A stretch of 64,000 nt of DNA from positions 1 through 64,000 of the forward strand of contig NZ_PUGF01000008.1 of assembly GCF_002976435.1 (NCBI RefSeq), in the 5' to 3' direction. The first letter of the stretch is position 1. The number at the start of each line of letters is the position of its first letter. This DNA is from Solimicrobium silvestre. GTDB taxonomy: Bacteria > Pseudomonadota > Gammaproteobacteria > Burkholderiales > Burkholderiaceae_D. The position numbers and the translations under genes were made by a program. Below, piece after piece: positions 9,002 through 17,059 of this stretch. The notes beneath the pieces are model-generated. The model had not been told where the DNA came from and did no database searches. It was given only the letters and a program-made list of their open reading frames with translations.

Positions 9002-10771
9002 CTAACTCGCAGCAACCGTCACATTCATACCGGTCACGCTGTTGGTGGTACGTAAATCGATTGAGCCAGTGATCGGCACAATTTTCACATGTTTATTCAC
9101 GTTATGTTTCCATAAGCGAATATACGAGTAGTAGTAAGCACCCGGCACCGCCGCAGTGGCACTACCGGATGGAATATTACCAACCGTAAATGTCCCGCCA
9201 CCAGAGCTTAACAAACTGCTGACATCCACACTGGTAATAATCTGACCAAGACGCGCAATGACTAAGGTGCCGTGGTCATAAGCACTTGCATTGCTGATCG
9301 CGATATTGCCGCTAATGCTGCCAGGGTTAATCCCACTGTCTAATGTCGGGGTCGGAGGAGTAAAGTTGCTGATGTTGCCCGTAGTCGGCGCAGCGAGCGG
9401 CAAGTTGTTACTGAGGTTGTAATAAACCACTTCATTGGTCGCAACGCTATAACCCCCATTACCTTCTTGTGGTGTGACCGACGTAAATACCAACGCATTA
9501 CCAGCGTTATAAGGCGCAACTGAAATCGATCCATTGGTCAACATAAAGTTAGAATTCCAGCATCCGGCACGATAGAACACGCCGGTGTAAGGATCGGTAT
9601 TTGACCAACGGATTTCATACGGTACAGGGTTTGCTATCGCCGCTGTACTTGGCAAGGTTTGCTGGAATACGGCAAAGCCGCTAGTCAATGGATTGAGTGG
9701 GGTCAGCAAATTGGTGCCATATTCAGTCGCTGCCGTCGGCTCTAACGGGGTCGATTGCAACACCGCACCACCACTGACTGTCGTACCGGTATAAGTACCG
9801 GTTGGTGTTACGCCAGTAATCAACATGGTTTCCATATTGCGCCCACGCACCACGATGTCATAGGTAATAGGATTGTTATTGCTATCCACCAAACTCAGCG
9901 GTGACAAGGTGAAACTACCGGTCACTGGATCTACGTTTGTGGAACGAACGTCTACGTGGCGAGTTCCGTCAGCACTCAGTGTTTCAGCGTGCACAATCAG
10001 ATTAAAAGCACAGTTACTAGTGCTCACTGTTTGACAAAGCTTAGTTGGATCAATCGTGCCGGTAATTGCACCGGATTGTGTCAAATTGAAATAACGCAAA
10101 TCTGGGCGCATAGTGAATGCTTGTTGACCATCTTGATTAAAAGGAACAATGATTTTATCCAGATCAAAATCGGTCACTAAATTCGTCGCGCTACCAGCGG
10201 TCACGTTAAATGTGCCCAGTAATTGCATACCCTGAGTTGGATAAGCAATTTCCAGCGGCGCTTCGCTCACCGTGCCACGTGTATTGGTGTATTCCACCTG
10301 GTCATTCCACTGCAATGGCGTTGGTGTTGTTTCGTTATCGCTAATGGCCTGCGCAGAGCTGCTTAACGCATCCGAGTCACTGGCAAAGAAAAAACGAATT
10401 TGCTTATATGTACCAACTGGCAACGTCATATTGGCAAAAACATTGTTCAACGCACCGTTATTCAATGCGGCCAAATCGATGGTAATTGGCGCTGGCAAGG
10501 TGGTTGTTTGCCACGTTGCATCGCTTTTGCTCCATATCTGTGTTGCTGATGTATGGAAAGAAATCGAGGTTACGGTAACCCAAACATGATTAAACGTGTC
10601 GGACGGGCCATCTGTAACTCCCATCGTAACCGTACCAGTCGTGCCGGTTGGCACGCCAGTACCGGAACTGCCCGTGCTACTTCCACTACTACCACCGCCG
10701 CCACCGCAGGCGGCTAACAAGCCGATTAAGCCGATGCTAACTAGAGCTTGAACAAGTTTTTTCTGTTGCAT
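9002..10771 (-). CDS. DUF4382 domain-containing lipoprotein
   Basis: A 589-residue surface or periplasmic lipoprotein. The signal peptide ends in a lipobox LLAAC (Cys22), followed by a Gly/Ser linker of about 20 residues. Residues about 45-230 carry the DUF4382 pattern (VTMGVTDGP, WVTVTSISFH, a hydrophobic strand before LPVGTYKQIRF). The rest is beta-rich with no recognised enzyme motif; carboxypeptidase-regulatory-like folds are usual in such proteins. A strong Shine-Dalgarno (GGGGAGAG) precedes the ATG at 10771. Its function is unknown in the family. Confidence 0.82.
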   Translation of the reverse strand: MQQKKLVQALVSIGLIGLLAACGGGGGSSGSSTGSSGTGVPTGTTGTVTMGVTDGPSDTFNHVWVTVTSISFHTSATQIWSKSDATWQTTTLPAPITIDLAALNNGALNNVFANMTLPVGTYKQIRFFFASDSDALSSSAQAISDNETTPTPLQWNDQVEYTNTRGTVSEAPLEIAYPTQGMQLLGTFNVTAGSATNLVTDFDLDKIIVPFNQDGQQAFTMRPDLRYFNLTQSGAITGTIDPTKLCQTVSTSNCAFNLIVHAETLSADGTRHVDVRSTNVDPVTGSFTLSPLSLVDSNNNPITYDIVVRGRNMETMLITGVTPTGTYTGTTVSGGAVLQSTPLEPTAATEYGTNLLTPLNPLTSGFAVFQQTLPSTAAIANPVPYEIRWSNTDPYTGVFYRAGCWNSNFMLTNGSISVAPYNAGNALVFTSVTPQEGNGGYSVATNEVVYYNLSNNLPLAAPTTGNISNFTPPTPTLDSGINPGSISGNIAISNASAYDHGTLVIARLGQIITSVDVSSLLSSGGGTFTVGNIPSGSATAAVPGAYYYSYIRLWKHNVNKHVKIVPITGSIDLRTTNSVTGMNVTVAAS

Positions 10772-11226
10772 GAGACTCTCCCCTGAAAGTAATTAATAAG
10801 ATGCAGCCACATTATTAGGCTACCTGATGTTCACTCTTTTCAATTTTTGCATGGCGTTGCCTGAAGAAATAATCGTCACTATTTATCGCACAACCATTTA
10901 TCGCAGCTACATGGAGTAGGTCTTGTTCATAACAAAACCACCGCACCCTGCCCTAACGCAACGCAACGCATTTCAAAAGGAATGACAGCGACTTTGTCTC
11001 AGTTGTAATCGTTTGTATCCGGCTAGAACTATTTATTCACTGTGGAAATTACTTAGCGAAGTTTTTTGATAATGATTGTTATGTGAATTGAATTTTCGCC
11101 AGTCGAGGCGCTGAATGAAGAGGGGAATTGAAGTAGCAGAAAAATAAAAATGAGGGGCTACAAGATGATACATAGCCCGGCTTAGCACGTTTATATAAAA
11201 AATGATTACTTGTAAAAATAACGCTT
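10772..11226. other. Intergenic region with a possible Fur-like site
   Basis: About 450 bp between the DUF4382 gene start and the TlpA-like gene stop, both leftward, so it holds the DUF4382 promoter. At 11067-11081, TGATAATGATTGTTA fits the 7-1-7 Fur consensus with two mismatches. It is about 300 bp from the start codon, far for simple repression. No gene seen. Confidence 0.4.
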
Positions 11227-11718
11227 TTACACGCGGAGCTGCGCTTCAATTAATTCGTGAAGCTGCGAAAACTCCGGCTTGCCGACGTATTTTTTGATTA
11301 TGTTGCCTTGCTTGTCGATCAAAAAAGTCGTTGGGGTGAGTTTGATATCACCAAATGATTGCGCCAATTTTCCGTCGAAGTCTAAGGTAACGGTAAAAGG
11401 TAGTTGTCTGGTTTCAGTAAAATTGAGCACGTAATTAGGTGGGTCATACGCCATGGCAATCGCCACATACTCCAAACCTTGTGCGTGATATTTTTCGTAA
11501 GTTTTAATCATTTCAGGCATTTCCGCGACACAAGTTGTGCAGGATGTCGCCCAAAAATTAACCATCACGACTTTGCCTTTTAGTTGCTCCAAACTAATTT
11601 TAGTGCCCTTCAAGTCGGTAAAGCTCACATTCGGCGCCGCTTGCTTGCTGCAGGCCGATAGCACTGCCAACGTAATCAACACTAAAACAAAACTGCGCAG
11701 GTGCACTAGACGATTCAT
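11227..11718 (-). CDS. TlpA/ResA-like thioredoxin-fold lipoprotein
   Basis: Predicted periplasmic, membrane-anchored thiol-disulfide protein. I place the start at the ATG at 11718 (MNRLVHLRS), because this gives a clean lipoprotein signal with lipobox VLSAC; an upstream extension of 12 residues is unnecessary. The thioredoxin-fold active site is WATSCTTC, with the cis-Pro loop LTPTTFLID later. In this family the CxxC reduces oxidised cysteines, often the haem-binding cysteines of apocytochromes c. It is divergent from the cytochrome pair beginning at 11935, so a role in maturing those haem proteins is plausible, but this is inferred from position only. Confidence 0.85.
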   Translation of the reverse strand: MNRLVHLRSFVLVLITLAVLSACSKQAAPNVSFTDLKGTKISLEQLKGKVVMVNFWATSCTTCVAEMPEMIKTYEKYHAQGLEYVAIAMAYDPPNYVLNFTETRQLPFTVTLDFDGKLAQSFGDIKLTPTTFLIDKQGNIIKKYVGKPEFSQLHELIEAQLRV

Positions 11719-11934
11719 GGTGGATAACTCATAGACAGGGAGCAGAAGATCCACATTATAGCCCTGCTTGTTCTATGCTGTAGAAAGGAAAAATGTCGGG
11801 CATTGTTGTTTCTGCGCAATCTGAGCTCCTACCTTCACAACAATTGATTTACCGCAAATGCTGATGCAATAAAGCGGCTATAAAGTTTCTATTAGGAATA
11901 ATTGACGTCCTCTCAATTGAAAAGGGAAAACATC

Positions 11935-13269
11935 GTGAATTCAATCATTTTTTCCAGCATCCGACTACGCAAAGGGTTTAACAAACTCCGTTTAATTGCC
12001 TTAATAACGCTTTGCAGCAACCTGCTCACACCATTAATTGCACACGCCGTACCGGCTTATGCCAGGCAAACAGGGCAAAACTGCGTAGCTTGCCATGCAG
12101 GTGGCCAGTTTCCTGAACTCACCCCGTACGGACGCTTATTTAAATTAACTGGTTACACCATCGGCTCAAGAACCATTCCCGTTTCGGTGATGGGCGTAGC
12201 CAGTCTGACCAAAAGCCTGCATCCAGATAGTGATCCCACCTTTGCCAAAGATGCGGTCGCCATATTTCAAACCGGCAGCGTATTTTTAGCTGGCAAAGTA
12301 ACGGATAACATCGGTATTTTTGCTCAAGCCACATACAATAATTATGGTGGGGACAGCGGCTACCAAGGTGTCTGGGGATCGGACAATTTTGATTTACGCT
12401 ACGCTGATCGCCTCATCGATACCAATAACGATTTAATTTTTGGCGTGACGCTAAACAATAATCCCAGCGTTTCCGACCCGTGGAATTCGGCTCCTGCCTG
12501 GATAATTTATGCGCCTACCCAATTTGGCGTAACGACTCCCGATGCAGCGCCTATCGTCAGTTCTTTAGGCGCGCAAGTGGCTGGCATTAATGCCTATGCG
12601 CTGTGGAATAATCTACTGTATGCCGAAGTTGGCGGCTATCAAACCGCGAACGGCGTCTGGTCATTTTTAAGTAAAGGCACTTCGGACGAAAATCAAACCA
12701 AACTGAGCGGTACTAATCCTTATATACGTGTCGCGCTTACCCATGAATGGGGAGCACACAATGTCATGCTCGGCATGTTTGGGCTGAACGCCAACATCTA
12801 CCCTGACAATACCAATCCCAGCGGCCCGACGATTCAATACCATGATCGCGGCGTCGATGCACAGTACCAATATTTACTTGATCCGCACACTGCTTCCGCT
12901 CAATTTAGCTATATAAAAGAAACCATTAATAACGGTGATGTTACTGGGATTGCCACCAATCCAAGCAATACCTTACGTCAATTAAGAATGAAGGGGACCT
13001 ACATTTACCAGGCAAAATATGGCGGTAGCCTGAGTTATTTCAGCACCACCGGCACATCGGACCCGACCCTTTATTCCAACCCAACGGCTAACCCGGATAC
13101 CCGTGGCTGGACTCCGGAAGTTTTCTGGACACCGATCCAAAATATTCGGATCGGCTTGCAGTATTACGCTTTCCAACGGTTTGATGGCGCAAGCAATAAT
13201 TACGACGGGGCGGGCCGCAATGCCAAAGACAACAACACCGCGTTTTTATATGTGTGGGGAGCGTATTAA
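11935..13269 (+). CDS. Cyc2-like monohaem cytochrome-porin (outer-membrane electron-transfer candidate)
   Basis: A 444-residue protein with a signal peptide ending near LIAHA (residue 38), then immediately a single c-type haem motif CVACH (50-54) inside AYARQTGQNCVACH, followed by FPELTPYGRLFKLTGY. The remaining ~370 residues are amphipathic beta strands with Asn/Gly/Tyr turns and an aromatic end, i.e. an outer-membrane barrel. An N-terminal haem plus the P-x-L-x-x-x-G-R-x-F-K-x-x-GY block plus a barrel is the architecture of Cyc2-type fused cytochrome-porins, some of which oxidise extracellular Fe(II). I choose the GTG at 11935 (preceded by AAGGGA at a good distance) over a TTG at 11902. It is followed 1 bp later by a diheme cytochrome gene. 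Iron oxidation itself is not shown; many heterotrophs have relatives of unknown role. Confidence 0.75.
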   Translation: MNSIIFSSIRLRKGFNKLRLIALITLCSNLLTPLIAHAVPAYARQTGQNCVACHAGGQFPELTPYGRLFKLTGYTIGSRTIPVSVMGVASLTKSLHPDSDPTFAKDAVAIFQTGSVFLAGKVTDNIGIFAQATYNNYGGDSGYQGVWGSDNFDLRYADRLIDTNNDLIFGVTLNNNPSVSDPWNSAPAWIIYAPTQFGVTTPDAAPIVSSLGAQVAGINAYALWNNLLYAEVGGYQTANGVWSFLSKGTSDENQTKLSGTNPYIRVALTHEWGAHNVMLGMFGLNANIYPDNTNPSGPTIQYHDRGVDAQYQYLLDPHTASAQFSYIKETINNGDVTGIATNPSNTLRQLRMKGTYIYQAKYGGSLSYFSTTGTSDPTLYSNPTANPDTRGWTPEVFWTPIQNIRIGLQYYAFQRFDGASNNYDGAGRNAKDNNTAFLYVWGAY

Positions 13270-13270
13270 A

Positions 13271-13948
13271 ATGAACATCCTTACTATGAACCATCTTAAT
13301 TTAAGCAAATTAGTTGCGCTTTCTGCCATTCTGGCGATCTCCGCCTGCTCGTCGCCAGAACGTTCACGCAACTTGAATGACGCCAGTATTCCTGTCAGCA
13401 CCACCGCACTGCAGGTATGTTCCAATTGCCACGGCATGCACGGCGTTTCCACTTCGCCGAACTTTCCTAATCTAGCCGCGCAAACCCAACCTTATATAGT
13501 GAACCAACTTACCGCATTCCGAAGCCACGGTCGCTCTGATCCGGAAGGTTTTGAATATATGTGGGGTCTGAGTTCGCACCTGAGCGATGCTCAGATTAAT
13601 GGTTTGGCGAGTTATTTTTCCAGCCTGCCACCACCGTCTGGCAATGTAGATAAGGCGGGTACGCCGGCCATGTTGACAGATGGGCGCACTATTTTTGAAC
13701 AGGGCATAGAGGCTCAAAGCGTTCCGGCCTGTTCCGCCTGCCACGGCGCTCATGCAGAAGGCGCGGATCAATTTCCACGTCTGGCAGGACAACATGCCGA
13801 TTACCTAGTTAAGCAGTTAATGGTATTTCAGCTCACCAACCAACGACCAGATGGCATAGCAATGAAAGCCGTTACGCACAATCTCACGCCAGAAAGTATA
13901 GCGAATGTGGCTGCGTATTTGGAATCGATGGCACCGATGCCTAAATGA
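13271..13948 (+). CDS. Diheme cytochrome c4-type lipoprotein
   Basis: A 225-residue protein with lipobox LAISAC (Cys26) and two class I cytochrome c domains: CSNCH at 50-54 and CSACH at 154-158, each followed by a FPNLAAQ/FPRLAGQ segment and a Met-containing loop, as in cytochrome c4. The ATG at 13271 starts one base after the stop of the porin-cytochrome, with GGGGAG upstream, so the two are translationally close and probably co-transcribed. It would carry electrons in the periplasm between an outer-membrane partner and a terminal oxidase or other acceptor. A longer frame running back into the upstream gene is not used. Confidence 0.88.
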   Translation: MNILTMNHLNLSKLVALSAILAISACSSPERSRNLNDASIPVSTTALQVCSNCHGMHGVSTSPNFPNLAAQTQPYIVNQLTAFRSHGRSDPEGFEYMWGLSSHLSDAQINGLASYFSSLPPPSGNVDKAGTPAMLTDGRTIFEQGIEAQSVPACSACHGAHAEGADQFPRLAGQHADYLVKQLMVFQLTNQRPDGIAMKAVTHNLTPESIANVAAYLESMAPMPK

Positions 13949-13958
13949 ATAAACGCAC

Positions 13959-14405
13959 TTAAGCCACCGGCATACTCACCGCCTTCCCTGCCACATGGGT
14001 AGTCAGTACGATGGCGGTGGAGGTGGAACCGTAGCGGTTTAATTTATCAATTAAACGCTGCAAATGTGCCACATCGGTTGCCAGCACGCGCATGACTGCA
14101 CCGTCTTCGCCAGTGACTGTGTAGCAATCAATAATTTCTGGCTGCGTGGCAACAAAGTCGGCATACGGGCGACCTTGTTGAGTGGAAAGCCGGATCATCG
14201 CCGTTATTTGATAGCCGAATGCGTCGGGATTAATGTTGGCATGGTAGCCACGAATCACGCCGCTACTTTCTAAGCGTTTGATCCGCTCCGAAACGCTGGG
14301 CTGGCTTAAATGGATTTGCCGGCCGATTTCGGCATGACTGATCCGTGCATCTTGCTGAAGTAATCCGAGGATTTTCTGATCGTAGTTGTCGATTTTTGCA
14401 TTCAT
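13959..14405 (-). CDS. Lrp/AsnC-family transcriptional regulator
   Basis: A 148-residue amino-acid-responsive regulator: N-terminal winged HTH (about 5-60, ISHAEIGRQIHLSQPSVSERIKRLESSGVI) and a C-terminal RAM/AsnC ligand domain (VTGEDGAVMRVLATD). I use the ATG at 14405 (MNAKIDNYD) rather than a TTG two codons upstream. It is divergent from lysA, 140 bp away. In many Lrp-type pairs the regulator controls the neighbouring gene, so it may regulate lysine biosynthesis; this is inference. It converges on the cytochrome gene with only 10 bp between stops. Confidence 0.9.
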   Translation of the reverse strand: MNAKIDNYDQKILGLLQQDARISHAEIGRQIHLSQPSVSERIKRLESSGVIRGYHANINPDAFGYQITAMIRLSTQQGRPYADFVATQPEIIDCYTVTGEDGAVMRVLATDVAHLQRLIDKLNRYGSTSTAIVLTTHVAGKAVSMPVA

Positions 14406-14545
14406 AGCCAAATGTCCGGTAATTTATATCAAACCAAGGGTAATTAAGAAAATCCCCTTTGAACTCACCTTCAATTTAGCAAGTTTACTGACTATAGTAT
14501 AGCTCTTCCCTTATTCGATATGCGCTTCTACTGTGCACCTTTACC

Positions 14546-15787
14546 ATGATTAGCCAGCAACAAATTGCCCAAATTGCAACCCAAGTTCACACCCCGTGCT
14601 GGATCTACGATGCCGACTCAATCCGTCGCCAAATCTCCCGCTTACGCCAGTTTGATGTAATCCGTTTTGCACAAAAAGCCTGCTCAAATACACATTTATT
14701 ACGCTTAATGCGCGAACAAGGCGTAATGGTGGATTCGGTTTCACTTGGTGAGATTGAACGTGCTTTAGTGGCAGGATTTAATCCTGGCGACGCTGGGCAT
14801 TCACCCATCGTATTCACCGCGGATTTACTTGATACAGCAACCATTGCCCGGGTTGTTGAACTGAATATCCCCGTCAATTGCGGCTCACCTCAAATGTTGC
14901 AGCAATTAGGCGCGGCACATCCCGGGCATCCGGTCTGGTTGCGTATTAATCCCGGCTTTGGGCACGGACACAGCCGTAAAACTAATACTGGCGGCGAGCA
15001 AAGCAAACATGGCATCTGGCATGAGCATTTAACTGAATGCCTGCAAATTATTCAGCAAACCGGCTTGAAATTAATCGGCCTGCACATGCACATCGGTTCC
15101 GGCGTGGACTACGCACATTTACAAAGTGTATGTGAAGCAATGACGCAACAAGTGCGCTATGTACGTAAATTTGGCTTGGATATTGACGCGATTTCCGTTG
15201 GTGGCGGCTTGTCGATTCCTTACCGTGTGGGCGAAGAGGACGTCGATACTGAACATTACTTTCAAATTTGGGATGCAGCGCGGCAACAGATTGAAAAGAT
15301 GCTGGGGCATTCCGTTCATATGGAAATTGAACCGGGTCGATTTTTAGTCGCACAATCGGGCTTGCTAGTATCTGAATTACGCGCCCAAAAACAGGTTGGC
15401 AGTAACTTTTTTGCTTTAGTTGATGCGGGCTTTAACGACTTGGCGCGCCCCGCCATGTATGGCAGCTTCCATCGCATTAGCGCTCATGCGCCAGACGGAA
15501 CGCCACGCGCCGGTGCATTACGCCCCACCGTGGTAGCTGGACCGCTATGCGAATCCGGTGATGTGTTTACCCAGGAAGAAGGCGGCGAAGTAGTCAGCCA
15601 AGATTTACCCGTGTGCGAAATTGGCGATTTGCTGGTGTTTCATGACGCTGGCGCGTATGGCGCTTCGATGTCGTCCAACTACAATTCCCGTCCATTAATT
15701 CCTGAAATACTGGTTGATGGTGAACACATCAAAAAAATTCGGCGTCGCCAGACGGTGCAGGAATTGATTGCGTTAGAGTTGGATTAA
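14546..15787 (+). CDS. lysA: Diaminopimelate decarboxylase (LysA)
   Basis: Catalyses the last step of lysine synthesis, meso-diaminopimelate to lysine plus CO2, with PLP. It is a fold-III PLP enzyme of 413 residues. It has Lys44 in FAQKACSN (Schiff base), HMHIGSG (180-186), the GGG phosphate loop (219-221), EPGR (262-265) and GPLCESGD with catalytic Cys335. The sequence reads very closely like the enterobacterial LysA subtype (for example DSVSLGEIERAL and GASMSSNYNSRPL). It is divergent from an Lrp/AsnC regulator instead of the LysR-type regulator seen in enterobacteria. Confidence 0.95.
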   Translation: MISQQQIAQIATQVHTPCWIYDADSIRRQISRLRQFDVIRFAQKACSNTHLLRLMREQGVMVDSVSLGEIERALVAGFNPGDAGHSPIVFTADLLDTATIARVVELNIPVNCGSPQMLQQLGAAHPGHPVWLRINPGFGHGHSRKTNTGGEQSKHGIWHEHLTECLQIIQQTGLKLIGLHMHIGSGVDYAHLQSVCEAMTQQVRYVRKFGLDIDAISVGGGLSIPYRVGEEDVDTEHYFQIWDAARQQIEKMLGHSVHMEIEPGRFLVAQSGLLVSELRAQKQVGSNFFALVDAGFNDLARPAMYGSFHRISAHAPDGTPRAGALRPTVVAGPLCESGDVFTQEEGGEVVSQDLPVCEIGDLLVFHDAGAYGASMSSNYNSRPLIPEILVDGEHIKKIRRRQTVQELIALELD

Positions 15788-15793
15788 AACTGC

Positions 15794-16546
15794 TTATATT
15801 GCTATTTCCGGCAAACTAGCTGAACGACTACCAGCTAGCGGCGGGTTATCCAAAGCGCGGTAAGTAAACACCATAGAAAACTTGGTTAGCTCGGTTTGAT
15901 TGTGGCCAGCAGCGTGGAATAAATTGCTGGAAAAAAGCAGTACATCACCCACATTCAGCGGCACTGCAACGGCCTGCGCCAGCAATGCTTGATTAGCTGG
16001 ATAATCTGCCCGCAAAAATTGCGCAGTATCTAAACCTTCCGCCTCAACTTGCACTCGGTGCGAGCTAGGTATAACCAGTAAACAACCATTTTCAACAGTT
16101 TCATTGCGTAATGCCAACCAGGCGGAAATTAATTCGGCACGCTGAAATTGCCAATAACGGCTATCCCGATGCCATCCAGTAACACTAGAAAAGCGCGGCT
16201 GTTTCGTCATAATGCAATTATGGTGCACTTGCGAAAGCCTGATTTCGTTACCCAATAATTGCTTTAAAGGTTCCGACAAACTTGGCCCTGTGGCCCAGTC
16301 TGAAATAAGACTGCCCCGCAGGGTTACCTGCAATAACCGCCGCACTGTTTCCCCGCCCGCATGCGCCTTGCTTTCCGGGGCACCCAAATAACCGGTATCG
16401 GCTTCTAATTCCAGCGGCTGCACTGCATCCGCCAGTTGTTTTTGCGCAAAAGCTAATACTTCAGCGCAATAAGCAGAATCCGCTAACTGAGGTAAAACTA
16501 GGAATCCGTTTTGTTGGAAATTGGCGAGCTGATGTGGGGTAAGCAT
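15794..16546 (-). CDS. Phytanoyl-CoA dioxygenase (PhyH)-family protein
   Basis: A 250-residue putative Fe(II)/2-oxoglutarate dioxygenase. The metal-binding HxD is H126-R-D128 (in GWHRDSR), and the distal His is probably H211 in LFHAAGHN (H215 is the alternative). WLALRNETVENGCLLVIPSSH is the typical PhyH strand. The substrate is unknown; bacterial members hydroxylate lipids, amino acids or secondary metabolites. Its stop codon is 6 bp from the lysA stop, convergent, so there is no operon link. Confidence 0.85.
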   Translation of the reverse strand: MLTPHQLANFQQNGFLVLPQLADSAYCAEVLAFAQKQLADAVQPLELEADTGYLGAPESKAHAGGETVRRLLQVTLRGSLISDWATGPSLSEPLKQLLGNEIRLSQVHHNCIMTKQPRFSSVTGWHRDSRYWQFQRAELISAWLALRNETVENGCLLVIPSSHRVQVEAEGLDTAQFLRADYPANQALLAQAVAVPLNVGDVLLFSSNLFHAAGHNQTELTKFSMVFTYRALDNPPLAGSRSASLPEIAI

Positions 16547-17059
16547 ACTTTATAGGGGCACGTTTTCAAAAAGCTGAACAAGAAGCATCATTCTATCGGC
16601 ATTCTTTAATGCGGTAAATTCAGCCTTGCTTTCGGCCTTACTTATATCTAAATTAATCCGCCATTCAGCACGAAACACATCGCCCCATTAATGCTTTTCG
16701 GCAATACCACTTTATACAACACAAACTTTAAAATGCGTTATCTGAGCATGACTTCAATGCAACTATGGCTTTATAATTTGAAAAAATCAAAATAAATCAA
16801 CGACAAAGCATCGCCATCCTTACAAATCAATAAAATATCTGACAACACGCAATATTTCAATACGGCAATACCAGTTTTACTTTAAAGCATTTTTAAAAAT
16901 TATCTGCTGCTGCATTTTAGCGCCGTGCATTTTCAAAAAATTTTGTTTTTGAAAATTTCCTATTAGTAATGTCTGATTTTTTTACTATACTAAATTGTTC
17001 CCTAAGAGCAGCGATTCCACCTTCTTTGCAAAATAAAAGTACATAAGGCAGGTAGCGAC
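16547..17059. other. Intergenic region between PhyH and EgtB-like genes
   Basis: Divergent promoter region of about 510 bp, AT-rich especially at 16730-17000. No coding signal, hairpin terminator or recognised operator was found. A short leftward frame overlapping the EgtB-like gene start has no support. Confidence 0.5.

Noticed and set aside
12667-13795. Several antisense frames over the cytochrome genes
   Set aside because: Shadows of two well-supported genes with haem motifs in the sense frame.
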